DNA of 64,000 bases, taken from positions 186,001 through 250,000 of the forward strand of contig JALNQF010000005.1 of the NCBI GenBank assembly GCA_028456385.1, written 5' to 3'. Positions 42,405 to 54,695 of this stretch are shown here, piece after piece. This DNA comes from Ophiosphaerella korrae. Lineage: Eukaryota; Ascomycota; Dothideomycetes; Pleosporales; Phaeosphaeriaceae. The number at the start of each line of letters is the position of its first letter. Positions within the stretch are counted from its first letter, which is position 1. The notes beneath the pieces are model-generated. The model saw nothing but the letters and a program-made list of their open reading frames with translations, did no database searches and was not told the origin of the DNA. Both the position numbers and the translations under genes were made by a program.

Positions 42405-43654
42405 GTTAAAACCAGAGAAGCTATTCCCGCTACCTCCATTCTTTCCCTAGATTACATTGGGTATTTATAGTCTCCCGGCTTACGATTGAGCTTATTAACA
42501 GTGAAGTATGACAATGAACTCAATGCTTGGCAACTTTTATCGAAAAAACAGGGGTAGGAAAGCGTATGCAGGGAGGCCTAAGGAAAGGATCGATGCACTA
42601 TTAGCCACGAGTAATGTTGATGTTGAATGCTAGGATAGGGTATAACATGTGGCCACATGGTATGTCGCTCTCTGCTCGGTATGGAGAGGCATCTTTGTAA
42701 TACTTTCAAGATATTCCAAAACCTCTATTCTCAATCGCACCAACCTTTACTCCTTACTCCTTACGGATAGGATAAGATAGACTAAGAAAGACCGACGAAG
42801 ACAGCTATATGAATTCTTTTACGGATGGAGGCGAGTGGTTATCGCTCTGTGCTGAGGTGGGGTATGAACGTGGTAGTTGCCCTATCACCATGTATGCCAA
42901 GACGCCTTCCTCTCTTCAAGCTGCTTGATACTAGAGTACCAAGGAACTTAACTGCAACTGACCATAAGAGGAAGTATTCCCCACACACGTAGATAAGGTG
43001 CTAACAGGTTGCCTCGTGGGAACACAAGGAGTAAGTCTCGGGCATTTCCAAAGGCCATGTTCGGCAGTACTTTCGCTACAGAATCATTAGCTGCAGACAG
43101 ATACTTACCTATTACTTGCTACCTTCGGTATATCTAGTCGGGGACGGATAGGATCACCAAGGGTAAACGTGTCAAACCCCAAACCTTGCCCAATGGGCTT
43201 TCGGCCCAGTTTCGATGCCCCCCGTGTGCATGTGTCGATCACATAGACTGTAGATATCGGGCGAGGAAGTTTATCAACCAATGTTCATTGACCTCGGAGG
43301 ATATTACGTTTCCACAATGCCAGTGCCTGGAGCGGGCCGACCTCGGTTAGGGTGATTCATGGGCTTTGAGCCAAGCATGTCCCTGTACTTACGTACTCCA
43401 GGTTAGGATAAGAACTCATCACCTTTCTTTTGAAGCCTCAATCCATACATAATTTTTCTTAGGTTTTGCATTGGGGTTGACGCCATTGAAATGATGACGA
43501 TCTGATAGATAGTTTATCGATCATGTAATCTTGATCCCACTATTGATCACCAACGTTTGAAAGAATATCTTTGTCTCCATAAATACCTCAAGAACCTCAA
43601 CATGAGTCCGAAGCGGTTAGTTAGAATCAAAATACCTAGCTCGCAATACCCACG
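42405..43654. other. Intergenic region, 1.25 kb
   Basis: Lies upstream of both the amine oxidase and the SDR pseudogene, which are divergent. No gene is seen. Confidence 0.5.
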
Positions 43655-44515
43655 ATGCTACCTTCAGGTCTTGCCATTCTCATCGGCGCCGGTCCCCACA
43701 CCACAATATCGTACCCTACCAGACATCGGCTCACGCTAAACCAATTAGGGTACGGGAATCGCTCGCATTCTCTCCCATCCATCGCATGGTAACCTCGCGG
43801 TCGCTCTCCTTGCATGCCACCCAGACACAATCAATGCATCTATCACCAAGATCCACTCGGCGAACCCTGATACGGTCCTGGAAGCTTTTCCCAGCGACAT
43901 TTCCGAAGCTTCTCTCAAAAAAGCATTTGTAGAGATTAAAGCGCACCTGAACTTGGCCTCAAGCTCAGATTGGCAATATATAGTATTAAACATTCGAGCA
44001 AAAAGCCTTTCCTCAAAGAAACTAGAGAGGACTTTGGGGAAAGTTTGGAAACTTATGTTGGCGGTGCTTTTACATTTACGCAGGGGAGCTTGAAAAGATT
44101 GTTCGATGATCATGGGGAGATGTTTGGCGGAGGGCGGTGAGCAGAAGGGGGTATGCATATGACCTTGTTTTTCTACGGATGTGACCTGTGCTAATGATTT
44201 CTTGCTTCAGACCTTGATATTTACTGGTACACTTGGAGTACTAGGTGCAGTGCGCAATTTGCTGCGTATGGTGCTGGACGCGCTTCGGCCCGTCAACTAG
44301 CCCAAATATTGGCCCGAGAAATGAGCGAAAAAGGCGTGGATGTAGTACACACTATAGCGAATGCTGGCATTGCTGACGATGATGGAGAGGATCAGGTGAT
44401 GGGGAAGAAGATGAGTGCAGATGCAGTATGCGAGAAACATCTATGGCTGCACAGCCAGAAGCCATCTTCATGGACGCACGAATTAGATGTGAGATCCGCC
44501 TGCGAGAAGTTTTAG
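43655..44515 (+). pseudogene. Short-chain dehydrogenase pseudogene with frameshifts
   Basis: From the ATG at 43655 the reading MLPSGLAILIGAGP opens like an SDR cofactor domain, then shifts frame. The next frame gives ARILSHPSHGNLAVALLA and DTVLEAFPSDISEASLKKAF; another gives IYSIKHSSKKPFL and LETYVGGAFTFTQGSLKR. After a probable intron it continues TLIFTGTLGVLG, then another frame AQFAAYGAGRASARQLAQ (the YGAGRA block holds the SDR active-site region) to KMSADAVCEKHLWL and a TAG at 44513. At least three frame changes are needed, so it cannot encode an intact enzyme. It is unrelated in sequence to the intact SDR at 11831. Its substrate is unknown. Confidence 0.75.
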
Positions 44516-45026
44516 TGGCCTACGTTGTGCCAACTTTGGAATCAAACCGTAAAAGCAATATCCGAAGCTCACCATGTATCAATCGAATAAGAGCCCAGAC
44601 GATTGATACTTTTCAAGACGGAGAGTTATCTCGTTACTTTTCAAATATAACTGCGTATTGTATTATATCTTTGTGTCTTTGTATCTTTGCATCAAGCAAT
44701 AGGACAAGCCACCTGGGCAAGCTCTCCTCACCATTGTCACCTTTCAGATAGCAAATCGAGAAAGTAGCTATGTAAGCATAACACGCGGGCCTCTCAAGTC
44801 AGAATGACTGACGCGTCATACATAACCTCCATTGTAACATTTCACACATTGCAAATATAAGCATCTCACTGCCCTTCCAGAACGCCTAGAAAATGCACAT
44901 CAAGCATATCACGTCACAATAGCTAATTAGGACTTTTGGCACCTAAGCGAACCCCTAAAAAGGACACCGATTATCCCAATCCATCCCCAAATACGTGCAG
45001 ATACTGCGTTATGGAATGATTGCGAC
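44516..45026. other. Convergent intergenic region
   Basis: About 510 bp, moderately AT-rich, with no feature seen. Confidence 0.5.
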
Positions 45027-48000
45027 CTACATGACGGTGCAGTTCTCTTCTTGCTGTTTCTGATTCGTCCGGCTAAGACGTTCGCGCTTCATCTGTGCTT
45101 TCGAGCCACCGCGCTTGAGCTCCTCTAGACGCTCCTGGGCTTTGGGGAATTTGTATGCTGTGTATGATGTTAGTCTTGATACCTGGTGGTTGAGATATGA
45201 GACAACTTACATGCGGCACGTCCATACCACCGCTTGGCCTCGTCCAAGCTGCGAGGGCATCCTATGCCCACCTCGGTAAAGTAGCCCATGGCAAATAATG
45301 CTTTTGGGAGAGGCGGTTCGGCGGACGCTGCTTTACGGGCCCAGAGATAGGCTTCGGTGTCGCTTTGCTCGAGGATGCCCGATGTGCCAGTTAAATACCA
45401 GCCTGATAGCGCGAGTTCACTTTGGTGCTCTTCCTGTGCGGCTGCTCTTGTATACCATGCAATACTTGTTCGTGCGTCGATTTGAACGCCCATTAAGCCG
45501 TATTCATAGGCTTGACCGAGGCGGAACTGCGAGAACTTGTAGCCTAAGTCTGAGGCTTGGTGGAAGAGCTGGAGGGCGTATGCTTCGTCTTGAATGATGC
45601 GTTCGTTTCCTGACTGTGCTTCGTAGATGAGCCCGAGCTCGTGAAGCGCGTGTGGATTGTCTCTATCGGCGCGTTCCGCGGCTCGCTTGAGCATATTGAT
45701 GGCTTCACCGAAGTTCTTCTGTTGGCCTAGTAATCCTTTGAGAAGAATCATTCCCATCTTGTATAATGCGGGTGCGTCCCCTAATGCTGCGGCACGTCGA
45801 TACCACTGTACTGCCTTCAGGGGGTCCTTTTTAGTTCCGCCGCCTTCTTCGTGACCCATCTCGCAACAGACAGCTGTTCGATACGCACTCGCTGCGTGGC
45901 CAGCTTTCGCGGCAGATTGGTATAAACTAAAAGCCTCTTTAGTGTCGACCTGCAGGCCAAGAAGACCTTGGCCATAACAATCCGCGAGATAGAACATTGC
46001 ATCCGCGTAACCATTTGAGACCAACTTCTTGACCATTTTGTGCCCTTCCATGATGTATTTTTCACGGTTCTTGTTTCGGGTTCGATTATCAGCTGTGCCT
46101 CCCTCATCTGCAAGTACGCTAGCTGCCTCTACAAGCTTCTTTGCAAGTAGCAAGCCGGTAGCATTATCAGATGGATTTGCTGTCATAGTGCTCCTAAGGC
46201 GGTTTAATTCGTCATGGGTGACAGGATGAGGCACCGCACTTTCTCTTCTTGGGTCTGTCTGCTGGCTATCGTAGCTCGCACGCGGGTCATTATTGTACTG
46301 TCGGACAGGTGGTGGTCGCACGTTTTGTGGTGGCAGGGCCTGTGCTAGTAGTGGTTGCCGGCCTTGTTGCATAAGTCCTGCTCTTACAGGTACTGGATGC
46401 GCAGGCAAGGCGTCTGGGTTCGACATTGGCTGAGTAGTGCCGGGCCGTCGGCCTAGAGGGTCACTTGGGACCCGTCCTGGTGCTGGTGCCGCTGTCCCGG
46501 GCCGTGGTATAGGATTACCTAGAGCCATAGGCGAAGAGATATTTCTCATCGTGTTTAAGGGCGGTTCCGAGTATGTAGACTCGCCAGAGTACATCCTCTG
46601 GGTCGGAGGTGGCTGCCGGGCAAATCGTGGATCGAAACCTTGGCCTTGATCCTGACTGTAAGGCTGGTTCGGTGGCCGCTGCATGCTATTAGGGGTCATT
46701 CCTCGAGGCGGTAGTCCTCGTCCTCTTGGTCCATTTGGTAGGCCATTATGGCCATCAAAAGTTGTGTTTGCCATTGGCAAACCAGGCATAGGAGGGGCAT
46801 CAGCAGCCATCTCATGAGCACCATTTGCGTATTGTGCGTGCAGGTCAGGCTGTGAACGGCTACGCAGTGCTTGCTGTTGAAAATTGTTTTCAGTAGGATG
46901 AGCGTCCGTTGTGACAGTGTGACTTGTTCCACGCATTGATCCGCTGTTCGCATTGGGCGACAAGTGGTTGTCGATTGAATCGCCTCGTCGATGTTTATTG
47001 TTTGTGTCTGGGATCGCGTCGAAATCAGGCATGTCTATATTGGATGCCATACTTTTGCGGTCGGTCGTCTCCCCATAGTAGTCATCGTAGAAGTTGTCAA
47101 TGTCATCTTGCGGAGTAGGTTGCTGGCGCGACTCCTGATACTGCTGCTGTTGTGGTGCAGAATGCATCTGTGGCATAGGCGGCCTTTGTTGTAGTTGGTC
47201 ATGTGGCCCATTCTGCCGTACTCCTCCAGCGGTTGATGGCCAAGGTGGGGCATGCGTTGGTGAAGACACATTGTAGTAGCCAGGTGCGGCGCCAGGCTCA
47301 GCCCATTGCTCATGCGTGTCGTAACCTCCCTGTCTCCCTGCTGGTAAAGTATGTGGCATGGTTGCAGATCTTTGCGTATTTGCACCGAAAGTCCGCTGCG
47401 AGGGCGATTGCGGATCAGATGGGCGTCGCGGTGGTGGTCTCTGGCCAGGAGGCACACGAATTGGTGGAGGGCGCTGATTGTAGCCCTGTTCCTCAAAATG
47501 TCCCGAATCTTGTCTTCCATTAGGCGGAAGAATGGGTTGCGGTGGCCCCCTATGCTGTGTTGACATAGGCTGTCCCCGAGGTGGAGATGCATGTGTCCGA
47601 CTCTGACCCTGACCCTGCCCGTTGCCTGCGTCGTTGATGTTCATCAACGCCATGGCTTGGTCCATATCATCCTTCGGTACGGCATGCTTCTTCGAGGGAA
47701 ACGATGGAAATGGGTTGTCTTGGGGAAGGCTCTTGGGAGACTTTTGAGCCAGCAGGGAGCGATCGAGCCCTGTGTCAATGACTTAGCACATGTCCTATAT
47801 CCTACCCACTAGAGGCTCTGTTGCAACCCACCTGGTGGTCTCAATCCTCTGCCTTGTTGCTGATTCGGCGCTGGCCCATTCCCACGACCTGATGGTCTAG
47901 CTCTTGGATCTTGTCGCGGCGCCGGCCGTTGTTGCTGGTATGCGTCGTGATGTGCCTGTTCCTGCGCGTACTGGTTCTGCGACGCATGATTCGAATATCC

Positions 48001-48237
48001 ATTCATGCCGTCGTGGCCACCATACTGCGCTGTTTGCACCCATCTGCCCTGCTGGTCGTAGTACCCGTCATCATACTGCTCATAGTCACCTTGGCCATGG
48101 TTGTAATCATAATGTTGTTGATCATATTGCTGGTCGTATCCCGCATGTTGTTGCTGTCGTCCTTGGTCGTAATAATGCTGCTGTTGCTGGCGTTGTTGCG
48201 GCGCATAGTTGCCATAGTGCTGTTGTTGGTATGCCAT
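45027..48237 (-). CDS. SKT5/Chs4-type chitin synthase activator with Sel1 repeats and a CaaX end
   Basis: Three exons (47832-48237, 45211-47769, 45027-45157) give 1031 residues. The N-terminus is very rich in Gln, Tyr and His (MAYQQQHYGNYAPQQRQQQQ), followed by a long Pro/Gln/Arg-rich disordered part to about residue 620. The C-terminal third is a row of Sel1/TPR-like repeats (for example DAMFYLADCYGQGLLG, AVQWYRRAAALGDAPALYKM, KRWYGRAA). The last exon, found only by splicing, ends in CTVM, a CaaX box for farnesylation; yeast Skt5/Chs4 also ends in a CaaX box. Yeast Chs4 activates chitin synthase III and anchors it at the bud neck. A similar cell-wall role at septa and tips is inferred. Introns are 62 and 53 nt. 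Confidence 0.87.
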
Positions 48238-49254
48238 CGCGGCGTTATCGGAAGTCAAGCCACACGCAGCCAATCGTGAGGCTAACGTGTTGAAGTCTTT
48301 GTGTATTGATCGGCTGCAGCTACGGGCGTGCGGGCATGCAGCGTTTTTGAGAAAAGAAAGGCTCAGCCACACTCGACAAGTTATTGTGGATTCGAGGATA
48401 GTGAATGTGATCTCGGGAGCGGCTCAGGTTGTCAGCGATTGTTGACGTGCTGGAGCTTCCGGGAAGGATTAAGTGGTACTTGGCAGGGGTCGTACAAATC
48501 AAAAAAGAACGGCCAGACGACTTCCACGCTGTGCTTCAGCGCTTCTAACCAGGGCTGTCCAAATAAGCGGGTTTGCTGTCAACGAACGACGTCGATAGCC
48601 ATGCGAGCGTGCGGTGCCCAGCCGTTTCAACGCCACTCAGGGCGGCCACCAGCAGGCTTGAACACGGGGCCGGTTTCAAAGCTAGTCAATTTCACGCTGC
48701 CAGTGAATGCCGGGGGTAATCTCGCTACCTTTGATGGACCTTGAAACCATGCATAATAGAATCGAGGGTCCCTGTTATTGCAGCGGGTCGACACGTTTTT
48801 GCCAGTAGAACAAGATTTCTGTAATCAAACCCTTCCACAGCATAGACATGCCCGCTGCTCGAGTCTAGCTGGAGAGTAACTGGAGGTTTCAGCCGTGCAA
48901 ATCAGATAGACGTCACGCACCTCCAATACAAGCAGAGTTGCAGACCCGCACGGATCATGTCTTGGGTAGGATCGTTGGCTGATGCATGAGATGAGGCTCC
49001 GACTTCCAAGAACCAGCATCCTTCTCCCCAGATGCTCGGAACGAGCGATACCGTTTGGGACCCCACAAATGTGGCTGAGCTGTGGTTGAGCTGTGGCGCG
49101 TGATGCTGGCGCCGTGAGCTAGTGTCTTCATCATCGATACACTATCGTGACCAGCAGCATTACGACCCTACCGTGGCCGCCATCACGATCACAAGTCAGT
49201 CAAGCCGCCCAATCAATTCGCCTTCTTTGCCATAACAGGGCTCGGCAGTCCAGC
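48238..49254. promoter_or_regulatory. Divergent promoter between the chitin synthase activator and CBP4
   Basis: About 1 kb between divergent start codons. No coding frame of quality is seen. Confidence 0.5.
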
Positions 49255-49783
49255 ATGGTGTCAACACGGACGTGGGTCAAGGCCATCTCGGGGTATGTTA
49301 GAGGCACTCTATTGGGAACCAGGCTCTGGCGTTGACAGCCCAAAGAGGCGCAGCTCTGTGCATATGCGGACCAGCTCTTGTTTATTACGTCTCTCCTACA
49401 GAGGAGGAGATATTCAAGGTATGCAATACTCGTCACATCGTCATTTCGTGATTCAACCCTTATGCGTCGCAGCGATACAGTCCACAACTCCAAAAGGAGG
49501 CCCTTGCACGGAGAGAGAAGACGCAGCAAGATTTTGACGACTTTACTCGCCAGCTGAAGGAAGCGGCAAAGTCGAACAAGCACAGTAAGTTGTCTAAAGT
49601 ACCAGCTTGCATATCAGCCAAGTTTGATCACTTGACTTACTGGCTATCGCAGTCTGGACTGCACAAAAGCAGATAGATGCAAAGCGGGCAACTGGAGAAC
49701 AGCAAAGTTTGAAGGAAGAAGCCGATGCTAGGGCTGAAGAGATAAGGAAGCGACAGGCTGAAATCAGAGAAAGCACACAGTGA
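49255..49783 (+). CDS. CBP4: CBP4, assembly factor for mitochondrial cytochrome bc1 complex
   Basis: Four short exons (49255-49292, 49346-49418, 49473-49584, 49653-49783) give 117 residues. The reading is RTWVKAISGGAALCICGPAL,  then VYYVSPTEEEIFKRYSPQLQ and DDFTRQLKEAAKSNKHIW, the pattern of fungal Cbp4: one N-terminal membrane helix with a CGPAL(V/M) motif, a YxP-L element and a charged coiled tail. Yeast Cbp4 binds newly made cytochrome b with Cbp3-Cbp6 in the inner membrane. The acceptor of intron 1 (AAAG at 49345) was chosen because only it gives the GG-AALC join. No single exon is long enough to be seen as a gene without splicing. XPF follows on the same strand. Confidence 0.85.
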
Positions 49784-50129
49784 AAGTAACAAATCGCCAA
49801 ACCCTAACCTCTCTACTTGTTCTGTACCGTAAATACAATCAGCAAGGATAAAAGTGTAATGTGTAGCCATCACAAAACCGCCTTAGGTTTTAATAATAAC
49901 TAAGTTATTCAGAAACAAGCAACGATTCAGATCAGGCTACAGAATTACAGGTCTAATATACGGGGGGACATTGACACCATGAGAGTGGTTTCAAGCGATC
50001 CAAGGCTGAGAAGAATGTCCGAGCATGTGACTTCGCTCGCGACTCGCGACAAATGTGACCGAAGCTCGTCGCGGGTCACCTCGTTCGCTCATCCCTCCAC
50101 CCCACGACAGCTGATGCCAGCCGCACCAA
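49784..50129. other. Intergenic region between CBP4 and XPF
   Basis: About 350 bp holding the CBP4 3' end and the XPF promoter. No feature is seen. Confidence 0.5.
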
Positions 50130-53015
50130 ATGCCTAGCGATGCGAAAGCTCCCGTGAAGCTCTCACTGCCTCTTGTAAACACTTGTACGCTTCTCGAAGT
50201 GCCACATCTGATGACATCATAGGAATTCCAGCAAGATATCTTCAAGGAGTTGCGCGAGGAAGATGAGCTCGTCCTACTTGCGCGGGGCCTCGGTCTGCTG
50301 CGCATCGTCACAAATCTTCTCCACTCCTACGACGCTGCTGGAAATAACCTAATACTGCTCGTTGGCGCCGACGACCGCGAGAATGTGTGGATCGGGGAGT
50401 CGCTCGCTGAACATGCGGCCGTCAGCAATGCGCCCAAATGTAGAGGATTAAGTCTGGTAAATACAGATTTGATGAGTGTGGGCATGCGTGAGAAGATGTA
50501 TGCGCAAGGGGGCATATTTAGCATCACGTCAAGAATCCTAATCGTCGACTTCTTGTCAGGGCTAATGAATCCGGAGACGGTGACCGGTATAGTGGTGTTA
50601 CATGCTGAGAAGGTTGTTGCGACTTCGCTAGAGGCCTTCATTTTGAGGATATACCGACAGAAGAATAAGATAGGCTTCCTTAAGGCATTTTCGGATTCGC
50701 CTGAGCCATTTACCACAGGATTCGCCCCGCTCACAAACATGATGAAAAATCTCTTCTTGAAGAAGCCAGCACTCTACCCGAGGTTTCACATTGCGGTCGC
50801 CAAGTCACTGGAAGGGCGGAAGAAGGCAGAGGTCATCGAGCTGGAAGTCCCGATGACGGATGCGATGCAGGACATTCAAAATGCTGTTTTGGAATGTGTT
50901 GAAGCCAGTATCAGTGAGCTCAAGAAAGGGAATCCGGGTCTCCAAGTGGAAGACTGGACGGTCGACAGTGCGCTACACAAAAACTTTGATCAAATCATCA
51001 GACGGCAGTTGGACCCTGTCTGGCATAGGACTACATTCAAAACTCGACAGGTCGTTCGTGATCTCTCATTGCTCCGAACCATTTTACACGCGTTGCTCAC
51101 GTACGATGCCATCAACTTTAACAAATACCTTGATACAGTATTGGCTGCCTCGCAACCACCACCAGGCTCCACGAAACAGAATCAGTCCCCATGGCTGTTC
51201 CTGGACGCAGCAGACACAATATTTACTACAGCAAAGCGAAGAGTATATACCGGCAGGGTATCTAATGCAGATCTGGTGAATAGTGTCAACGTCGTGCCAG
51301 ACTCACTTGAACCTGTTCTCGAAGAGTTCCCAAAATGGGCACAGTTGGCGGAAATCCTCCAAGAAATTGAGCGAGACGCTTACTTTAACCCAACGCCACA
51401 TGATTCATCTAATGGCTCTATACTCATCATGTGTGGAGATCAAGGCACATGTTCGCAACTCAGGGAATATCTCCAAACTATGTATGTCTTGCCTGAAGCT
51501 GGGGCAGAAGACGATGCAGGAAACGATGAGCCATCAGCGCGGTTTATGATGCGCCGTAAACTGCGTAATTATTTGACATGGAAACGAGATTTTAGCAGAG
51601 TCAGCGCATCACTCTTCTCAGAGAACCAGAAATCTATCAACAACAGCAACGACAAGAGTGCTCAGAGTGGCATGCGCCAAACTTCCGGTAAGCCTCCACC
51701 CAATAAGCGACGGCGAGTAAGAGGAGGGGGAAATCCAGGTGCGGGCCCTTCACGAGCCGACACTGGAGCTCCACGTACCGCTGGGGATAAAGATGCTCAT
51801 ATTGCCAGTCTTATGGCCGAACTCGAGCCTACTGAGTTCGAGGCAGCCCAGAAGCCAGGCGCAATTGGTTATGACCCTCTCGACAATATGGAGTCATACT
51901 ACGAGCTTTTTGATACTAATTCCTTGATCGTCGTACACCCGTACTCAGGTGACCTCGACGAACACATCCTAGAGGAAACAAAACCACGATATGTCATCAT
52001 GTACGAACCTGATGCGGCCTTCATTCGAAGAGTAGAAGTCTACCGATCAAGTCATACCGACCGCACTGTAAAGGTCTTCTTCATGTACTACGGCGGCAGC
52101 GTAGAAGAACAGCGGTACCTCTCTGCCGTACGACGAGAAAAAGACGCCTTTACCCGTCTCATCAAAGAACGCGCGAACATGGCTCTGACACTAAACACAA
52201 CCGCCAACCTTGCCCCCGAAGAATCCTTCTTCCGCACCATCAACACCCGCATAGCAGGAGGAGGCCGTCTCACCGCCACCGTCGAGCCCCCCCGCGTCAT
52301 CGTCGATGTACGAGAATTCCGTTCCAGTCTCCCATCCCTCCTCCACGGCCGTGGCATGGTCATAGTTCCCTGCATGCTCACAGTTGGCGACTACGTCCTC
52401 ACGCCGCAAATCTGCGTCGAGCGCAAATCCGTCCGCGACCTCATCGGCAGCTTCGCAAACGGCCGTCTCTTCAACCAAGTCGAGTCCATGCTCGAACACT
52501 ATAAGCATGCTATGCTGCTCATCGAATTCGACCAGAATAAGTCGTTCACCCTCGAGCCGTTTACGGACTTCTCGGCACCCTCAAATGCCTCGGGCGTTGC
52601 GGCTACGCCGGATTTACAGGGCAAGTTAGTCATGTTGACGCTGGCGTTTCCGCGACTGAGGATCATTTGGTCGTCGTCGCCCTATCAGACTGCAGAGATC
52701 TTCCATGAGTTGAAGAAGCAGCAGGATGAGCCGGACCCGCTGAGAGCGGTGCAACTTGGCCTTGATCCGGATATGCAGGGTGGGGACGGGGTGCGCAGTT
52801 TTAATCAGACGAGTCAGGATATGCTGAGGACGTTGCCAGGTGTCAATGAAAATGTTGTGATGACGCTCATGTTGAAGACGGAGAGTATATCGGAGGTAGC
52901 GAATATGACGGAATCTGAGATTTGCTCACTGGTTGGATCTGACGTGGGAAGACGGGTGTACGGGTTTTTCAATCGAAGTGTATTTAACGAGGTTCAATTA
53001 CCAACTTTCATGTAG
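50130..53015 (+). CDS. RAD1: DNA repair endonuclease XPF/RAD1
   Basis: Exons 50130-50174 and 50223-53015 (48-nt intron) give 945 residues. The small first exon reads MPSDAKAPVKLSLPL and continues EFQQDIFKELREEDELVLLA, as in other fungal XPF proteins. The long helicase-like N-terminal part lacks ATP-binding motifs, as usual. The nuclease motif ERKxxxD is present as ERKSVRDLIGSF around residue 748, and a tandem helix-hairpin-helix ends the protein (TLPGVNENVVMTLM). With Rad10/ERCC1 it cuts 5' to lesions in nucleotide excision repair and trims flaps in recombination. It is nuclear. The gene converges with eIF1A, about 200 bp between stop codons. Confidence 0.95.
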
Positions 53016-53221
53016 ATGGGGAGGCTAAGAAACGGTAATAAAAGTGTGCTTTAAGATGACGTATGCAGTAAATTTGACCTCTATCCGGGTTGTTTTCAAC
53101 GGCGACTTAACATACCGTCCGCCCGCTCGCAAGAAGCAGCATTTGAGCCGCCCAGCCCTCTTACAGCCAGCACGAGCCATATGAACACCGAGACAGCATG
53201 GCGGACCTATCTGACAATCCT

Positions 53222-53851
53222 TTAAATATCGTCGATATCAATCTCCTTCTTGCCGCCCTCAACGGCATCGTCCGAGTCGCTGTCGTCACGATCCTCATCG
53301 AATTCGAAGCCGATGCCTTCGTCGCCCTGGTCGCCATAGGTATCTGTCTCGTTGATCTTTGCGTTTTCGGGAAGCTCACCGTAGGCTTTTAATGAACGAG
53401 CTTCGTCGGCTATCCTCATGTCAGCATTCTGTCGTGCTCTATGCCATCCAGCACATTTGTGACTCACCAGAGTATTTCATGATTACATCGCCCTTCTCGT
53501 CTTGGTAGTCTCGCAAACTCAATAGAATGATATCTCCCTGGTTGATCCAGACCTTCTTTCTTAGTTTGCCGCGAATGTGAGCGAGTCGCCGCGCGCCATC
53601 GAAGCACTGAGCCTCTAGGCGTCCGTTTCCGAGCATCTTGACAACTTGAGCGTATTCTTGGCCTTCCTCCTTGAAAACGAGTTCGCGCTTTTCGTTGTCG
53701 TTTTCGTTTTTACCCCTACGTCGATTCTTACCACCCTGTTGACGTGGTTAGCAGGTTGTGACTCTGCAAGTCAGGGCGCTCGAGGGATGGTGGGGCAGCC
53801 CCTCCAACCCAAGAGAAAGCGTGTACAAACCTTTCCCTTGTTCTTAGGCAT
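53222..53851 (-). CDS. TIF11: Translation initiation factor eIF1A
   Basis: Exons 53831-53851, 53468-53735 and 53222-53409 give 158 residues. The first exon codes only MPKNKGK; splicing leads to [20 protein letters not shown] and the OB-fold ([55 protein letters not shown]). A C-terminal acidic tail ends EIDIDDI, the conserved end needed for eIF5B binding. eIF1A promotes ribosome scanning and start-codon selection. Length and tail match fungal Tif11. Intron 1 (95 nt) is the longest of the well-supported introns here. Confidence 0.96.
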
Positions 53852-54125
53852 ATTGTCTAGAAGTTGAAGTGGTCTTTGCTAGTGAGGAGTTCTTCTGTAG
53901 GTCTTTTTTCCTGTGTGGGTGTAACAGGCGCAGGTTTATGTAGTGGCGAAAGTTGTTTCTAGTTTGACTGTCACTGTGGGTGCCTTCGACAGTTTGGCGC
54001 TAAGCCGTAAGCGTGCTATGCTCTTCTCGGCTTAGCACCTTGACACGATATCTCTGCGACGAAAAGTTCGCGTCTCATGCAAGGCGCACTAGGGTCCTCT
54101 ATGCGCATCCACAAGCAATGGCGAT

Positions 54126-54695
54126 ATGAACAAAATCACCTCTCAGCTTGCGAAGCAAAGATCAAATCTCTTTAAAGTCAGCTTCGCGCTGGAGTACACG
54201 ACATTCGCAACCAAGTATATATTGGCCGATCCAACGCATCCACTTCACGAAACACAAAAGAGAAGAGCAAGGGAGCGTAAGAAAGAGGGATTGTGGTGGC
54301 ATGCAACAAGTGGTGTCGACACAAGCAAATCTAGCTGTGTGCGGGCATGGGCTAGGAGAAGACTGCGCACTGCCGTCATAGAAGAACTGAAGACACGAGG
54401 GTATGATCAAGATGGAAAATATATCAATATCCAGCCATCGCAGGCAAAGCAGTCGGCGTTGGCTGGGGTGAGGCAGGTCGAGTTGCCTCATCTCAGGGGA
54501 AGCTTGAGACTTCATATTCAAGCTCCTTTCCTACCAGCCAAGTTTACAGACATCAAGGCGGAAACTGGCAAAATTATAGATATTATGATCGGAGCTATGG
54601 GACTAGGGGATAGCCGTTTATCATCGAGACCTCCAGCGCCGTGGAAGAAAGGTTATGTTGGCACCAGGAGCAAGGGACAGAGAATGCCTTCTTAA
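54126..54695 (+). CDS. Hypothetical protein, 189 residues, single exon
   Basis: The product opens MNKITSQLAKQRSNLFKVSF and is basic (many Arg/Lys, for example KRRARERKKEGLWW and RAWARRRLRTAVIEEL). A C-terminal part, RGSLRLHIQAPFLPAKFTDI, alternates hydrophobic residues in a beta-like pattern. There is no convincing signal peptide; the basic N-terminus without acids could be a mitochondrial presequence, but this is speculative. I recall similar uncharacterised proteins from Dothideomycetes without a known role. The compact frame between conserved genes supports a real gene. It shares its promoter region (about 270 bp) with the divergent eIF1A. Confidence 0.7.
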   Translation: MNKITSQLAKQRSNLFKVSFALEYTTFATKYILADPTHPLHETQKRRARERKKEGLWWHATSGVDTSKSSCVRAWARRRLRTAVIEELKTRGYDQDGKYINIQPSQAKQSALAGVRQVELPHLRGSLRLHIQAPFLPAKFTDIKAETGKIIDIMIGAMGLGDSRLSSRPPAPWKKGYVGTRSKGQRMPS

